64,000 nt of DNA from Symbiodinium natans (GCA_905221605.1 CAJNDS010002136.1:212501-276500); one strand, 5' to 3'. Counted from the first letter of the stretch, positions 10,049 to 20,487 are shown. Program-made: numbers and translations. Notes: a model not told the origin generated them from the sequence alone.

Positions 10049-11230
10049 CGCGAATCGAAAACAAGCCTACGAGGGATGCGTTTTCTGCAGGCACTGGGCT
10101 GAAAAAAGCCGTGACTTCGAATGGTACAGTATGTTCTTGCAGCCAGCAAAAAGCAGAAGTCCTTGGAGGTGTATTCCTCTGGCTCGTCTTTGCCTTGCTG
10201 TGAAAGAGTGTGGAGGAGCTCGGGGGGCCCCAGGAGCTGCCACTCTGGGACCCCCCCCCCCCTACGAGGAGCCCGGAAAACGCTTTGAAACCAACCTAAA
10301 TCCCTGGCGGCTCATGGGTCAAAGCTCCGACTTTTAGGGTTTAGGGTTTAGGGTGCTCCGAATTTTGAGCCGCCCAACATCCCAAGCGGCCTTTGCGCTC
10401 TCGGCCGGTTGCTGTGCTGCGGCCGTCCTGCTTGGGCAGAAGCTCCCCAAGAAGAGCCGAGAGCACACGAAAACCCCATGACACCCTAAGTCCGAAACCC
10501 TAGAGGGCCTCGGGTCCACGAGTCAACCTGATGAGGGCAAGCCTTGAATGCTTAGGGTTTTGGCTTCAGGGTTTAGGGGCAACCCAGGCTGGCTCAGGGC
10601 TTAGAAGGGTTTGAGGGAGAGATGCGTGAATCCCCCAAGTCTGCCCACTGCCTCACAAAACCTTTGCGACAGGTGTAGAGGTAGCTCGAGTACCCCAAAC
10701 CGACAGCCCCGAACCCCAAGCCCTATGCCCGAACTGGTCCCTAAGGCCCTAAGTGACCCTTCTGGACGCGCGCACCCCTGAAGCCAGAAGGAGGTGTCGA
10801 GACCCCTGCTTCTGTTACGAAACCGGCTCCAGGTTTTTGGGGTCCAGCTCTTGGGACCAGGATGTCGAGTTGCTCAAAGCCTACTCCTCAATAAGTCCAG
10901 AGATTAAACCCTAAACCCTAAAACCCTAAAACCCTAAACCCTAAACCCCTAAAACCTAAAACATCTAAAACCTAAAACCAGCTAGCCTGGAACCCTCAAA
11001 GCAAAAGTCCGTCGAAGCTCCGAAACCATCAACCTCTACAGGCCTCACATGCATTTTGGGGCCTGTATGTACCGAGCGCCCACTTTGGGCGGAGGGGGGC
11101 GATGTCATATCACCAAACCTCTAATCCTGAAGTCCACAGCCGGCAGGGTCCTCACCCTTCTCCTTCTTCCTGTCTCGCTTCTCCTTCTCCTTGGCCTTTC
11201 AGGAAAAGGCGTCCCTTGGTGCTTTAGGGT

Positions 11231-11329
11231 TGGGGATGTTGTTCTTAGAGTAACAGTCCTGAAAAGGGAGTATGACAGGGGGTGCTATAATCCCTATTAA
11301 GGACTGTTAGTCTGAGGGGGAACATCCCA
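11231..11329. mobile_element. MITE-A
   Basis: TGGGGATGTTGTTC...GGGGGAACATCCCA with TAACAGTCC / GGACTGTTA halves. Flanks GCTTTAGGGT and AGTTTAGGGC share TTTAGGG. Confidence 0.65.
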
Positions 11330-12027
11330 AGTTTAGGGCTTGAGGGTTCGGGCCTAGGTGGGGTCAGAATGGTTTCTGGGAAAAGCTCGTTGGCGCCTTG
11401 TTCTCTGCTTCTTTGGCCTTTGCCAGCTCAGCCTTTCTCTCGCCTTAGGCACTCCATGCAGTGGGAAGCACGGCTGGCCGAAATTATACTTGAACCTTCA
11501 CGGTTATAGGGCGCCTGAAGCATAAGATGGCCATAAGACAGGGCGTTGCATTGCCTAGTGGGAGCTTGTTGACACCTGATGCTTGCTGCGCTACCTACTA
11601 GGCACCTAAAGGTATCACGCTGCTCGGGCAAGAAAGGTGCGCCTGCTAGAATCGCAAAAAGGGTGTAAATTGGGGACGGTGAATCTTTCCAGAAAGCATG
11701 CCGGGCTTTAGACTTTCGGGCTTCTAGGCTCTGAAGAACACACCCGCTGAAATCCCCAAAAAACCCTCCAGAGCACCCCCCTCCCCAAAAATCCTCCTTC
11801 AAACCCTTGCAAGTCCTCTTGCGGCCGAGGTTCGCTCGGCGAGCTTCTCTGGTGTAATGAGCCATCGGAGCATCTTCCTGACCCCCCGCGGGGGAACGTT
11901 GGAAAGGAGCGGACCGCCCAAGGTGTCACGTGCTGGAGAAGTGTTGAAGGGCTTGATAGCTCGTGAAATGTCGGGCTGTTGACCTCAGCGTATTGTATGT
12001 TCGAACTTCGGTCTGCGAATCCTGATC
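11330..12027. other. Unique DNA, possible gene remnant
   Basis: Overlapping minus-strand frames at 11428-11865 and 11708-11929 are open but lack clear coding sense. ITR-poor. Confidence 0.3.
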
Positions 12028-12269
12028 TTGCACTTGGCGGTTTCGAACCGTGTGTTGGGGCTTCGGCGGAGGGGGTTCACACCTGAAATGAGCACAACCA
12101 TGGAATCAAGACTTCGACCCCGAGCAGTACACAACGCATCACAACTTATTCAGCAACCTCAGTTTAGCCGCAAGGATGCATGGCTGCCAAACTGCAAGAC
12201 CACCAACCAAACTTCACAAGCCAAATGCTGTTGAGGGAGTGGGGCGCAAACCTCTGATAGTCTCCTCAG

Positions 12270-12404
12270 CCCCTACTGCTCTACTCTACTCGTCTCGACG
12301 CTTCCACCGGCCTCTCACGGACCAAATCCTCATCCCCATCGCCGTCCGAGGTGTCGGACTTTCCTTGGACGACACTCGATGAACTGAGCCGTGTTCGGAT
12401 GTAG
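12270..12404 (+). CDS. Terminal exon-like island
   Basis: Plus-strand frame LDASTGLSRTKSSSPSPSEV then SDFPWTTLDELSRVRM and TAG. Ser/Pro-rich with good coding sense. Overlapping open frames make this tentative. Confidence 0.35.
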   Translation, partial: PLLLYSTRLDASTGLSRTKSSSPSPSEVSDFPWTTLDELSRVRM

Positions 12405-12541
12405 GACAGCAGCGAAAACCCTCCCATCCCGTCAGGCCCCGGTCTAAAACCAGAGCACAAAAACCAACAATAAAACAACTCAAACGTTCCAGGCCGGGCT
12501 TTTCTGCGCCCGAAAGCATTTCGGGTGTAGAGTGGAAAATT

Positions 12542-12612
12542 TCAGGGTTCTAGCCTCCTGCAACCGAAGTTGCCAGAGCTGTCGAAGGAGTCGGAATCCG
12601 AGTCCTCGGCAT
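12542..12612 (-). CDS. Terminal acidic Ser/Asp-rich exon
   Basis: After the acceptor GGGAGTTCAG the minus strand reads AEDSDSDSFDSSGNFGCRRL then EP and TGA. It is one of several acidic serine-rich islands in the window. Confidence 0.45.
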
Positions 12613-12769
12613 CTGAACTCCCGAAACATCTTCAAGGCCCGAGAACTTGGGCGGGCTGGGATGATAAAGTTAAAGCTTGGGGCCCTGGATGAAAGACGTT
12701 CGCGGGCTCTCCAGCTGGAGCGTAAACCCTGATACACCCAGGGTCTGATTCCTTCAGTCCCTACCCTTA

Positions 12770-12880
12770 TCTAGGATAGCCCTTAAAACCCTCTGAAAAA
12801 TATTCCTACGATTTCCTAAGTATGATCCTCTTAAACCCAGTAAGAGAAAGTAGACAAAATATCCCCAAGGGCCCAAGCCA
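12770..12880. mobile_element. Family J interspersed repeat
   Basis: CCCTCTGAAAAATATTCCTA, ATGATCCTCTTAAACCCAGT and AAAATATCCCCAAGGGCCCA. Confidence 0.45.
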
Positions 12881-12903
12881 AGCAGATTTCTGCAGCCAGG
12901 TTA

Positions 12904-12957
12904 CCGAGCTGGCGCTGCCAGTGTCGGAGGAACTGTCCGAGTCGCTGTCCTTAAGCT
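12904..12957 (-). CDS. Short acidic Ser/Asp-rich exon
   Basis: Minus-strand frame LKDSDSDSSSDTGSASS is followed by a GT donor (GTAACC). A MITE-B copy lies immediately upstream at 12964-13070. The reverse frame is also open but less typical. Confidence 0.4.
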
Positions 12958-12963
12958 GCTTGA

Positions 12964-13070
12964 CTACTATTTGCTTAAGAACCCACCAAAAATATATAGA
13001 AAATATTCCTTATAAGGGCAACGGATTACCATTTCTTTGTCTATTTTGAAGGTTCTTAAGCAAATGGTAG
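12964..13070. mobile_element. MITE-B
   Basis: CTACTATTTGCTTAAGAACC...GGTTCTTAAGCAAATGGTAG, near-perfect 20-bp TIRs. Possible TTGA duplication. Confidence 0.75.
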
Positions 13071-13169
13071 TTGAAGGCGTCGGGGCGCCTGGGAGGTGAA
13101 GGTCCCATGACGGGTCTGGAGTTTAGGGTTCAGGGGTTCAGGGGTTTAGGGTTTAGGGTTTAGGGTTTT

Positions 13170-13270
13170 GGGATGTTCTAACTTAGAGTAACAGCTCCTT
13201 ACTAAGGATGATAACAGGGGTTACGATCATCCCCATTGAGGGCTGTTAGAAAAAAGGGGGAACATCCTGG
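13170..13270. mobile_element. MITE-A nested inside an ITR
   Basis: GGGATGTTCTAACTTA...AAGGGGGAACATCC. Telomere-like units run directly into both ends (13120-13169 and 13271-13349). Confidence 0.65.
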
Positions 13271-13414
13271 GGTTAGGGTTTAGGGTTTAGGGTTGAGGGT
13301 TGAGGGTTGAGGGTTGAGGGTTTCGGGTTTAGTGTTTAGGGTTTAGGGTAACGCGCCGAGACGACAGCAACTGCCTAAGGCGGCCGTCCAAACTAATCTC
13401 ATGAATCCCAACAC

Positions 13415-13580
13415 TTAAGGGGTAAAAGGAAGGACCCCTAGAAAAAAACCCTTAATCTTATCACCTAAAAACCCCTATAGACCTCTTGCATAGTCCTTAA
13501 TAACCTAGGTAGAACCCTAAATACCCCGTAAATAACCCCCAAGGTCTCTTGTAAGGTCCCTCCTTTAGTCCCTTGAGACA
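13415..13580. mobile_element. MITE-H-like, long
   Basis: CTTAAGGGGTAAAAGGAAGG and AAGGTCCCTCCTTTAGTCCC share words with 27046-27245. Confidence 0.4.
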
Positions 13581-13701
13581 CCTTCTGAGGGTCGAACCCC
13601 GACCCATCGCAGCCAGCAGGGCACACCAAACAGAGTCCCAACGACGTCCCGACAAAACAGCAACCGAAAACAACCCGAAACCGACCCAAGCTGCTCAAAC
13701 G

Positions 13702-13821
13702 GTTTAGGGTTTAGGGTTTATAGGGTTTATAGGGTTTATAGGGTTTATAGGGTTTATAGGGTTTATAGGGTTTATAGGGTTTATAGGGTTTAGAGGGTTT
13801 ATAGGGTTTATAGGGTTTAGG
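13702..13821 (+). repeat. ITR of nonamer TTTATAGGG
   Basis: About a dozen TTTATAGGG units bounded by canonical TTTAGGG units. Confidence 0.9.
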
Positions 13822-13951
13822 GCCGAACACAGCCCACGCTCTCGATCTCGAAGCTCACTTGGCCGCACAGAAAAGCCGACGCAGCCCAGTAAACTAGAAC
13901 CTATAACCCCAAGGCAACCCAAAGCACCCAAAACGCATCAACCCCAAAATC

Positions 13952-14044
13952 AGCCTAAACCCTAAACCCTCCCGAAACCCTAAACCCTAAACCCTAAACC
14001 CTAAACCTTAAGCCCTAAACCCTCAACCCTAAACCCTATAAACC
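13952..14044 (-). repeat. ITR
   Basis: CCCTAAA units with several variants. Flanks share CCCCAAA.TC. Confidence 0.85.
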
Positions 14045-14075
14045 CCAAATCCTTCCATCCCAACCCCCCCGCACC

Positions 14076-14138
14076 CTAAAGCCAAGGAGCCGAGTCAGAG
14101 CTGGAGGAGTCTGAGCTCGAGGAGCTGCTGGAGGAGTC
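14076..14138 (-). CDS. Terminal Ser/Asp-rich exon (strand uncertain)
   Basis: After GGGAGCTCAG the minus strand reads DSSSSSSSSDSSSSDSAPWL and TAG. The plus strand instead reads ESELEESELEELLEES and TGA. I prefer minus because of the acceptor and its likeness to the 12542-12612 island. Confidence 0.35.
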   Translation of the reverse strand, partial: DSSSSSSSSDSSSSDSAPWL

Positions 14139-14228
14139 CTGAGCTCCCGTGTTGGGGTTTAGGGTTTAGGGTATAGGCTACAAATTTCATGCCTCCGGGG
14201 CCCCCCCTGGGAGTTTCTGCAAAGGCTA

Positions 14229-14330
14229 TGGGTTTAGGGTTTAGGGTTTAGGGTTTGGGGTTTAGGGCTTAGGGCTTAGGGCTTAGGGTTTAGGGTTTAG
14301 GGCTTAGGGCTTATTTAGGGCTTAGGTCAT
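14229..14330 (+). repeat. ITR with CTTAGGG variants
   Basis: TTTAGGG and CTTAGGG units. Confidence 0.85.
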
Positions 14331-14443
14331 CTTCAGGTTCTGGGGAGTTGTCGGGTTTGGCATGACGAGCTCGGGGCTAGCGTCACACCCAAGCCCTGAC
14401 ACTCTGTAGTAGATCTACGGTAGTTTGCAAACTTCCGAAACAC

Positions 14444-14566
14444 TAGGTTGCCCAGTAACCTAGGAATTAAAAAGGGTGCCCTTTTTTGCTTAAAGGGGTT
14501 TATAAGGGAACCTAGAGCCCCCAAAAAGGGAATAAGGGCACTACTGCGCATCCTAGGACAATAAAT
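14444..14566. mobile_element. MITE-E, well preserved
   Basis: AGGTTGCCCAGTAACCTAGG...GGGCACTACTGCGCATCCTA; TIRs match. Confidence 0.65.
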
Positions 14567-14873
14567 CAAACATAGGCTCCAACTTTTTACATACAGCCTC
14601 CCTAAGCTCGCAAGCCTAAGTCCTGAACCGGCAACCGGCCAAACAGAACAGAGGAGCTTGATTGCCAAGCAGCCCATGCAGAATATGCCCCAAACCCTCA
14701 TGCACCAAGTAAACTGCTCAAAATCCCAAACCATGTGGTTCCAAGCCTTAAAAAACTTTACCCAGTAACCCTATCCGACATCCCAAGCCCTTGACCCAAA
14801 CCTATGGTGGATTGGCCGAAGGACAGAGGAGCTGCTCCGTTCACCTTCCGCGCTGGCCTGGCGTTCTGTTGCG
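14567..14873. other. Unique DNA, nothing recognised
   Basis: A minus-strand frame crosses from the MITE-E at 14444 into this stretch, so it is probably not a gene. Confidence 0.3.
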
Positions 14874-14950
14874 TGGTGGTTGTGGTGGTTGTGGTGGTTG
14901 TGGTGGTTGTGGTCGTTGTGGTGGTTGTGGTTGGTGCGGTTGTGGTTGTT
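14874..14950. repeat. GTGGTT microsatellite
   Basis: Repeated GTGGTT/GTTGTG units giving a poly-Val frame. Confidence 0.9.
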
Positions 14951-15142
14951 GCTGCTAGGCTAGGCTACGGTAATTTTAGGGATAGGGATGAAAAGAAGGC
15001 TCAAGGTCTTGCATGCTGAAGGGCTCCATTCAAGCCAGGGTTCAGCGTTGTGGTCTCAGACTTTAGGGCCAGTTCATGAACTGGGTTTAGGGTTTAGGGT
15101 TTAGGGTTTAGGGTTTAGGGTTTAGGGTTTAGGGTTTAGGGC

Positions 15143-15892
15143 TTTCGGTCTGGATCATCGATCTTGGCTCTGGCGAGTGTTGAACCTGACATGGATAGAG
15201 GGCTTGCTGATGCCATCTATGGCCTTGAGAACCGAGGAAAACAAACACCGGTGGTTTGGAGGCCCATGGCCCCCCGCAACTTTGGCATGCTTCAATATCT
15301 GTATGGGCTAGAAACAACTCGACCCGACTCGCAAACTAAGACAGGCTGAAGAGCAAAACTATCAACGGCGAACTGCTGATTCGGCGACTTTTCTCAGGAA
15401 GTCTCTTTGAAAGACACAGGCAGAAGAGGATCCCTAAGAGTTCATAAGCTTGATGTTGCATGCTTCGCGCTCCAAGGAGGTTCTACAGCACCCAAACGTC
15501 ATGAGGTGATAGCTTGTGAAGTCCTTTGCGTAGACATCTGAATCTGAATTGGGAACCGCGGTTTCTGAAGGCAACAATTTGCCCAAACCCAAAAGCTTTG
15601 CTCAGTTCTGCAAGCACGCAGCACACGAATTCGCTCCCACGCGCCCTCTCTCTCTCTCTCTCGACTCTCAACATACTAGCCTTCCTCTTTCAGAGCGGGG
15701 TATCGGGAATATAGTTGGTCTTGGGAGATCAGGTTGTGAAGATGGAGCAAGAAGCCCCCATTCTAGCCTGCAGCACTCGGGCCTCCATAAATCTGCTAAC
15801 AAAAAGCCTTCCTCGTAGCACCTACAGTCGACCTTACACAGCCATGCAGCCAGGGATGCCAGTCCCAAGCGCTTCACTCCGGATCTGGACTC
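15143..15892. other. Unique DNA with short open frames
   Basis: Open on both strands in places. A CT tract lies at 15645-15662. No exon call made. Confidence 0.3.
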
Positions 15893-15927
15893 CAAAACCC
15901 TAAACCCTCAACTCCTAGACCCAAGAG

Positions 15928-16036
15928 AAACCTGGGAATAAAAAGGCCGCCCTTCTTGGTGTTAAGGGGCTTAGAAGGGAACCGAAAATCCTTAAACAAA
16001 AACACGGAATAAGCGCCTTCTGCGGGTCCTAGACTC
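15928..16036. mobile_element. MITE-E, diverged
   Basis: AAACCTGGGAATAAAAAGG...GCGCCTTCTGCGGGTCCTAG. Confidence 0.5.
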
Positions 16037-16374
16037 ATTGCGGGCAGGGGGCCCGTGAAACGCAACCCCCCCCCCCCCCTTATTCCCCCAGTGCCTCGCT
16101 TGCGGAGTCGCTGGCTTCAGGCTCCTGGTGGAGAGGCAGCGCGGCTACTTGGGTATAGGGCTTGGGGGTTTTCCGACTTTTCGGAAGCTTCGGACTTTGG
16201 GCCCGAAGGTCGCAGAGGAATCTCCGATTCTCCTTGTCAGGTTAAAGGTAGTTCTTCTGGATGAAGAAGCTTAGGGTTACGTTGCTACGGATCTGGGGCT
16301 ACAGGTTTAGTTTCATGGCATCATAGGCCTTCCTACTCTGTGAACCCTAAACCCGAAACCCTAAACCCCAAACC

Positions 16375-16506
16375 CTGACAACCTCGCAGCATCCATAACC
16401 TGCGGCGCGCCTCGTCAGACTGGAAGGCGTCCGGGTCGGCGTGTAGCTGGGCCAGGTCATCGGCAAAAGGCTTGTTGCCCTTCTTCACCTTCCACGTCTC
16501 GCCATG
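16375..16506 (-). CDS. Exon-like island, 44 codons
   Basis: Minus-strand frame GETWKVKKGNKPFADDLAQL then HADPDAFQSDEARRRLWMLR is one of the clearest coding islands in the window. It is bounded by ITRs at 16505-16585 and 16345-16376. No family recognised. Confidence 0.55.
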
Positions 16507-16585
16507 CCCTAAACCCTAAACCCTAAACCCTAAACCCTAAACCCTAAACCCTAAACCCTAAACCCTAAACCCTAAACCCTAAACA
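16505..16585 (-). repeat. ITR
   Basis: Eleven perfect CCCTAAA units. Confidence 0.95.
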
Positions 16586-16700
16586 CACTTGACTTCTCCG
16601 AAAACGTTGCACCAACTCCTCACATCCGACTTGTGCCCGGACAACTACGGCGTGGTGGCGACGACCGCATCGACAAATCCACTTCGCGGCTGCTTCTAGC

Positions 16701-16816
16701 ACTACTAGGTTGCCCAGTAACCTAGGATGAAAAAGGGTGCCCTTCTTTGCTTACAGGGGTTTATAAGGGAACCTAAACCTACCAAAAAGGGAATAAGGGT
16801 ACTACTGGGCATCCTA
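16701..16816. mobile_element. MITE-E, well preserved
   Basis: AGGTTGCCCAGTAACCTAGG...GGGTACTACTGGGCATCCTA. Shares almost all internal words with 14444-14566. Confidence 0.7.
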
Positions 16817-17052
16817 GACTATAGGATGCAAGTGCTCAGTGCTTCGGACTTTAGGAATGGACTGTTTTACGGCTTCAGGCGTTGAGGGCTAAGGGCTTTC
16901 AGGGTCTCTGCATCCAGGGTTTGGGGCTTGTGATGACCCAACTCAATGCGCCTCAATGCTTCCCCATGGTGCTTGGAGGTCCTTCCCGAAGCCCTACTCC
17001 CAAGCTCAGTCCGAACTCTGATTTAGGGTTTAGGGTTTAGGGTTTAGGGTGT

Positions 17053-17151
17053 TCATGCACGCGCCTTGGCACGCAGGGTATTGAACGCCTTGTTCTTGTT
17101 ATCCGGGAGCTTAATGCCCTTCCTGGGCTGTGGGGTCCGGAGCGCTGGCCC
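17053..17151 (-). CDS. Terminal exon with stop
   Basis: After the acceptor GTCCCAG the minus strand reads GPALRTPQPRKGIKLPDNKN then KAFNTLRAKARA and TGA. The tail is basic. It may end the gene started at 20129 or a separate one; the stop at 18629 argues for an alternative end. An ITR at 17021-17050 follows. Confidence 0.5.
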   Translation of the reverse strand, partial: GPALRTPQPRKGIKLPDNKNKAFNTLRAKARA

Positions 17152-17551
17152 CTGGGACGGGCTCTTCGGAAGGGACTTAGGGCTTTTCGATGGCTTCCGT
17201 AGGGATTAGGGTTATATAGGGTTTAGGCTTAGGGTTTAAGAGAGATACATCGGACAATGATGAAGGGAAGAACCTGTGCCGAGCGCTGACTGGCGCAGCC
17301 GCACTGGCATAAGGGCTCGAGCACATTAGCCCATCACCAAATCTTGCAACCATGCACCGCAGTTCCTACACAAGTTCTCGCACACAGCATTTGATGGATT
17401 TCCCAACTACAGCACTAGAAGCAAAGCTAGAAAGTAGTACCCGAAACCCTAAACCCTAAACGTTGAAGTATGTACCACACGAGCACGTTTTGTTTAAGGC
17501 CTGGGGTGCCCCGTAAGATTTGCATGTCTTCGTTCTGTTTTCCATTGTTTA

Positions 17552-17675
17552 TTGCTCTCTCTCTCTCTCTCTCTTTTTCTCTCTTTCTCTTCCTCTTCTT
17601 CTTCTGCTGGGCATGATGAAGCCCAAAGGCCCTCCCGCACAGGGCCCCGGCTCTCTCTCTCTCTCTCTCTCACTC
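17552..17675. repeat. CT-rich microsatellites
   Basis: CTCTCTCT tracts at 17554-17600 and 17651-17675. Confidence 0.85.
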
Positions 17676-18328
17676 TCTCTTCACACAGACATTGTCTGTC
17701 CCTCTGTGAACTCTTTCACGCTCTCTCTGTTCGGGCTCGCGCTGCAGCCACGACATGCAACATGTCCGAAACTATCAGGATCATGCAGAAATGCAACCCA
17801 AGATGCTGCTTCTTCTCCTGGATCTCCTCATGCTGCTTCCTTACACAAGAAGGCTGGGAGCTGACGGGTTTGGAGGCTGGGCTGGTTCAGATCTTGTTAC
17901 AGGGGCTCGGGACAGTCGACCCGTTTTCTGGGGGAGATGTGAAACCCCAATGAACGCAGAGGGTTCGCAGTCGACTGCGGGATCCTTTCCCCCCAATGAA
18001 CGCATGGATGTTACAGCTACGAAAAGCAGCGAACAGCAGTACGCAAGTATCGAAATCCCCAAGGAACGCTGAGGCTCAACATGCCTGAAAACATCATCCA
18101 ACATGGTTGCTGAAGGACCTCTGCCCGAGTGAAACGCAAGCAAAGCATGGAGTCAAGCCTACCAAAACTTACGAGAAGAGGCGACCATTTCGGGGAACCT
18201 ATAACGCATCGTATAGCCAACATGGCTTATGACATGCATGCATGGAATTGTGGACCTAGAAAGCTTCCCAAAGGTGATTTGCCTTACCGCAAGAAAAAAG
18301 GTCAACTTTCCATGTTGCGTGTATGAGG
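17676..18328. other. Unique DNA, ITR-free, with open frames
   Basis: Frames on both strands (for example 17755-18072 plus) are open but not persuasive. Confidence 0.3.
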
Positions 18329-18628
18329 TTTAGGGTTTAGGGTTTAAGGTTAGGGTTTAGGGTTTAGGGGTTTGTGCCCAGCGAAGGATGCGGTGCTTGT
18401 AGGAATCCTGGCTCTCAATTGTCGCTCGCATCAGAACCCGAATGACTCATTGCACCCTCAAAAGGCCCGAAAGAAAATACGGCTTCAAGTTTAGGCGCAG
18501 TTTCCTTGCACCGGAAGCTGAGCCTCCTAAGTACCTAAGCCTAAAGCCCTTTTGCTCAAAAGTGTTTAAAAAGGGCAACCAGCAAACACCCAAATGCTCC
18601 TAAACCCCATGATTCCCCTGAAAGCCTC

Positions 18629-18679
18629 TCATGAACCTAAGACGAAGCCAACTGGTCCGAGCAACTCTACGTAGTCGGC
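18629..18679 (-). CDS. Candidate terminal exon, continuation of the 18733-18832 exon
   Basis: After TTTAG of the array the minus strand reads GCC then DYVELLGPVGFVLGS and TGA. With exon 1 ending at CTGGAG and a GA donor, the joined product is SLEADYVELLGPVGFVLGS. The first residues repeat the end of the preceding exon because of the 23-bp duplication. Confidence 0.4.
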   Translation of the reverse strand, partial: ADYVELLGPVGFVLGS

Positions 18680-18758
18680 CTAAACCCTAAACCCTAAACC
18701 CTAAACCCTACACCCTAAACCCTAAACCCTAAACCGGTCCGAGCGACTCTACGTAGTC
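18654..18758. repeat. 23-bp direct duplication flanking an ITR
   Basis: GGTCCGAGC[A/G]ACTCTACGTAGTC occurs at 18654-18676 and 18736-18758 with one mismatch. Only telomere-like CCCTAAA units (18680-18735) and a few bases lie between. This has the form of a target-site duplication. Confidence 0.7.
18680..18735 (-). repeat. ITR flanked by a 23-bp duplication
   Basis: Eight CCCTAAA units, one with CACCCTA. See the duplication at 18654-18758. Confidence 0.9.
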
Positions 18759-18832
18759 CTCCAGGCTACCGATGGCCTTGATGAAGGCTTTGGGAGGGCC
18801 GCCGTCCTGCTCCTTGGCACAAGGTTCGGGCA
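18733..18832 (-). CDS. Internal exon ending at a duplicated, telomere-flanked junction
   Basis: Minus-strand reading CAKEQDGGPPKAFIKAIGSL then EDYVESLGPV. A likely acceptor (GTGCCAAG) precedes GAGCAGGAC. The 3' part (GACTACGTAGAGTCGCTCGG) is repeated at 18654-18676 beyond the array. It probably belongs to the same minus-strand gene as the exons at 19240-19362 and 20050-20129. No family recognised. Confidence 0.5.
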
Positions 18833-18834
18833 GG

Positions 18835-19020
18835 TTTAGGGTTTAGGGGTTTAGGGGTTTAGGGGTTTAGGGTTTAGGGTTTAGGGTTTAGGGTTCAGGG
18901 TTCAGGGGTTCAGGGGTTCAGGGGTTCAGGGGTTGAGGGGTTGAGGGGTTGAGGGTTTAGGGGTTTAGGGGTTGAGGGGTTTAGGGGTGTAGGGGTTTAG
19001 GGATTTAGGGTTTAGGGTAC
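18835..19020 (+). repeat. ITR, long and variant-rich
   Basis: TTTAGGG, TTTAGGGG, TTCAGGGG and TTGAGGGG in successive blocks. Confidence 0.9.
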
Positions 19021-19239
19021 AGGGTGGGATCTACGAAACGGCTGCACCTACGAAAGCACAAGCAGCTCACTCCATTGAGGCTAAGAGAAAAGCCGGCCCT
19101 AGGACTTCCCTGGACAAAGTCGGAGTCATCGGCCGACTGGTGGGCAGGACACGTAAGGAACAAGGGACCCTAAGCTTGGCCTTGTAGGGTTTAGGGTTTA
19201 GGGTTTAGGGTTTAGGGTTTAGGGTTTAGGGCTAGAGGT

Positions 19240-19362
19240 AGAGCCTTCTCAACGCTGCGTCTACGGGCGACCCACAAGCCCATAAGCTCCATGGCGGCCA
19301 GGAGGCCATCTGTAATCGAAGCTTTTCCAGCATCCTCCAAGCACTGGGGCCGCCAAGGCCGC
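19240..19362 (-). CDS. Exon-like island
   Basis: Minus-strand frame CLEDAGKASITDGLLAAMEL then MGLWVARRRSVEKAL is open throughout and protein-like. It sits between two ITRs (19185-19231 and 19365-19420) and on the same strand as the start exon at 20129 and the exon at 18832. I place it in the same gene. Confidence 0.5.
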
Positions 19363-19364
19363 TG

Positions 19365-19420
19365 GGGTTTAGGGTTTACGGTTTAGGGTTTAGGGTTTAG
19401 GGTTTAGGGTTTAGGGGGTT
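19365..19420 (+). repeat. ITR
   Basis: TTTAGGG units with one TTTACGG. Confidence 0.9.
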
Positions 19421-20049
19421 TAGCTTGAACTCAGAGTCCATGCTTTGGAGTAGACCCTGGAGAAAAAGTATATACTTTTTGGGAAGAAGTAGCTCTCATC
19501 GACACAGAACCCCAAAAAACAGTACCAAAGTATAGTACTCCAAAACCCAGAAGTTATCTTTTGGGAAAGCAGACAGACTAGGATGCCCTAAACCAGGACA
19601 CTAAACGGCCCTGAGGCCCGCATGAAACCCACTCCGGGTCGGCATCGTGGCTTAGGGCCTGAGATTTATCCCTAAACCCTAAACCCGAAACCTTACTATC
19701 ATCTTTGTAAAGGGGGTATCGGATCCTGGGGTCCGGTGACCCTGCTTGAAGCCTGAACTGGTGACACAGAGGATTCCCGCAGCCCGACCCCCTTAGCACT
19801 AAAGCAACCCCGAAACATGAACCCCAAACCTTCCAACCCTGAGCCCTACGAATCCTGTACATTCAGAACATGGCGGAAAGATTCCGAGGATGAACTCAAC
19901 CGCAAATCCTGGTTTAGGGTTTAGGGTATATTGAATTGCTCATTCTTTTGAGGTCTGTTTTGGGGTCTCGGGTTTCAAGGTCGTTGAATGGCTTTAGAGT
20001 TCGGGGCTGCAGTTAGAGTGTCATTTAAACATTACCTAAACCCTAAACC

Positions 20050-20129
20050 CTTGCAAGGCCCTGCCTCAGGAGAGACTCGTAGTCAGTGATCGTACTGGCG
20101 TAGTCATCAATCCTGTCATGTTGCGACAT
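20050..20129 (-). CDS. N-terminal exon with ATG
   Basis: Begins at ATG (20129) and reads MSQHDRIDDYASTITDYESL then LRQGLA before reaching an ITR at 20036-20050. This is the likely start of the minus-strand gene continuing through 19.3 and 18.8 kb. The start is chosen because it is the first Met of the island, directly after an upstream ITR. Confidence 0.5.
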
Positions 20130-20135
20130 GGCCAC

Positions 20136-20210
20136 CCTAAACCCTAAACCCTAAACCCTAAACCCTAAACCCTAAACCCTAAACCCTAAACCCTAAACCC
20201 TATACCCTAA
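20136..20210 (-). repeat. ITR
   Basis: Ten CCCTAAA units just upstream of the start exon at 20129. Confidence 0.95.
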
Positions 20211-20254
20211 ACCAAGGAGGAGCCCCTACCCAACCCATGGAGCCCCAATCTCTC

Positions 20255-20403
20255 ATATAGGGGTCGGACTACTATTCGCTTATGGTCCCTTTATTTTTAT
20301 ACTATAGTAACCTCCCCAAAAACTCTATTTATGGTCCCTTTATTCTTATACTATAATCACCCCCCCCCCAAAAAAAAAAACAACACATATACACACATAT
20401 ATA

Positions 20404-20441
<38 letters not shown>

Positions 20442-20487
20442 TGTGTATATATATATGTTCCAACTACTCAGGCCCCCTATATTACAC
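20255..20487. mobile_element. MITE-C with AT microsatellite inside
   Basis: Left TATAGGGGTCGGACTACTA, right ACTACTCAGGCCCCCTATA are inverted. TTATGGTCCCTTTAT occurs twice and an (AT)n tract lies at 20407-20434. Confidence 0.55.
20395..20460. repeat. AT microsatellite
   Basis: TATATA tract inside a MITE-C. Confidence 0.9.
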
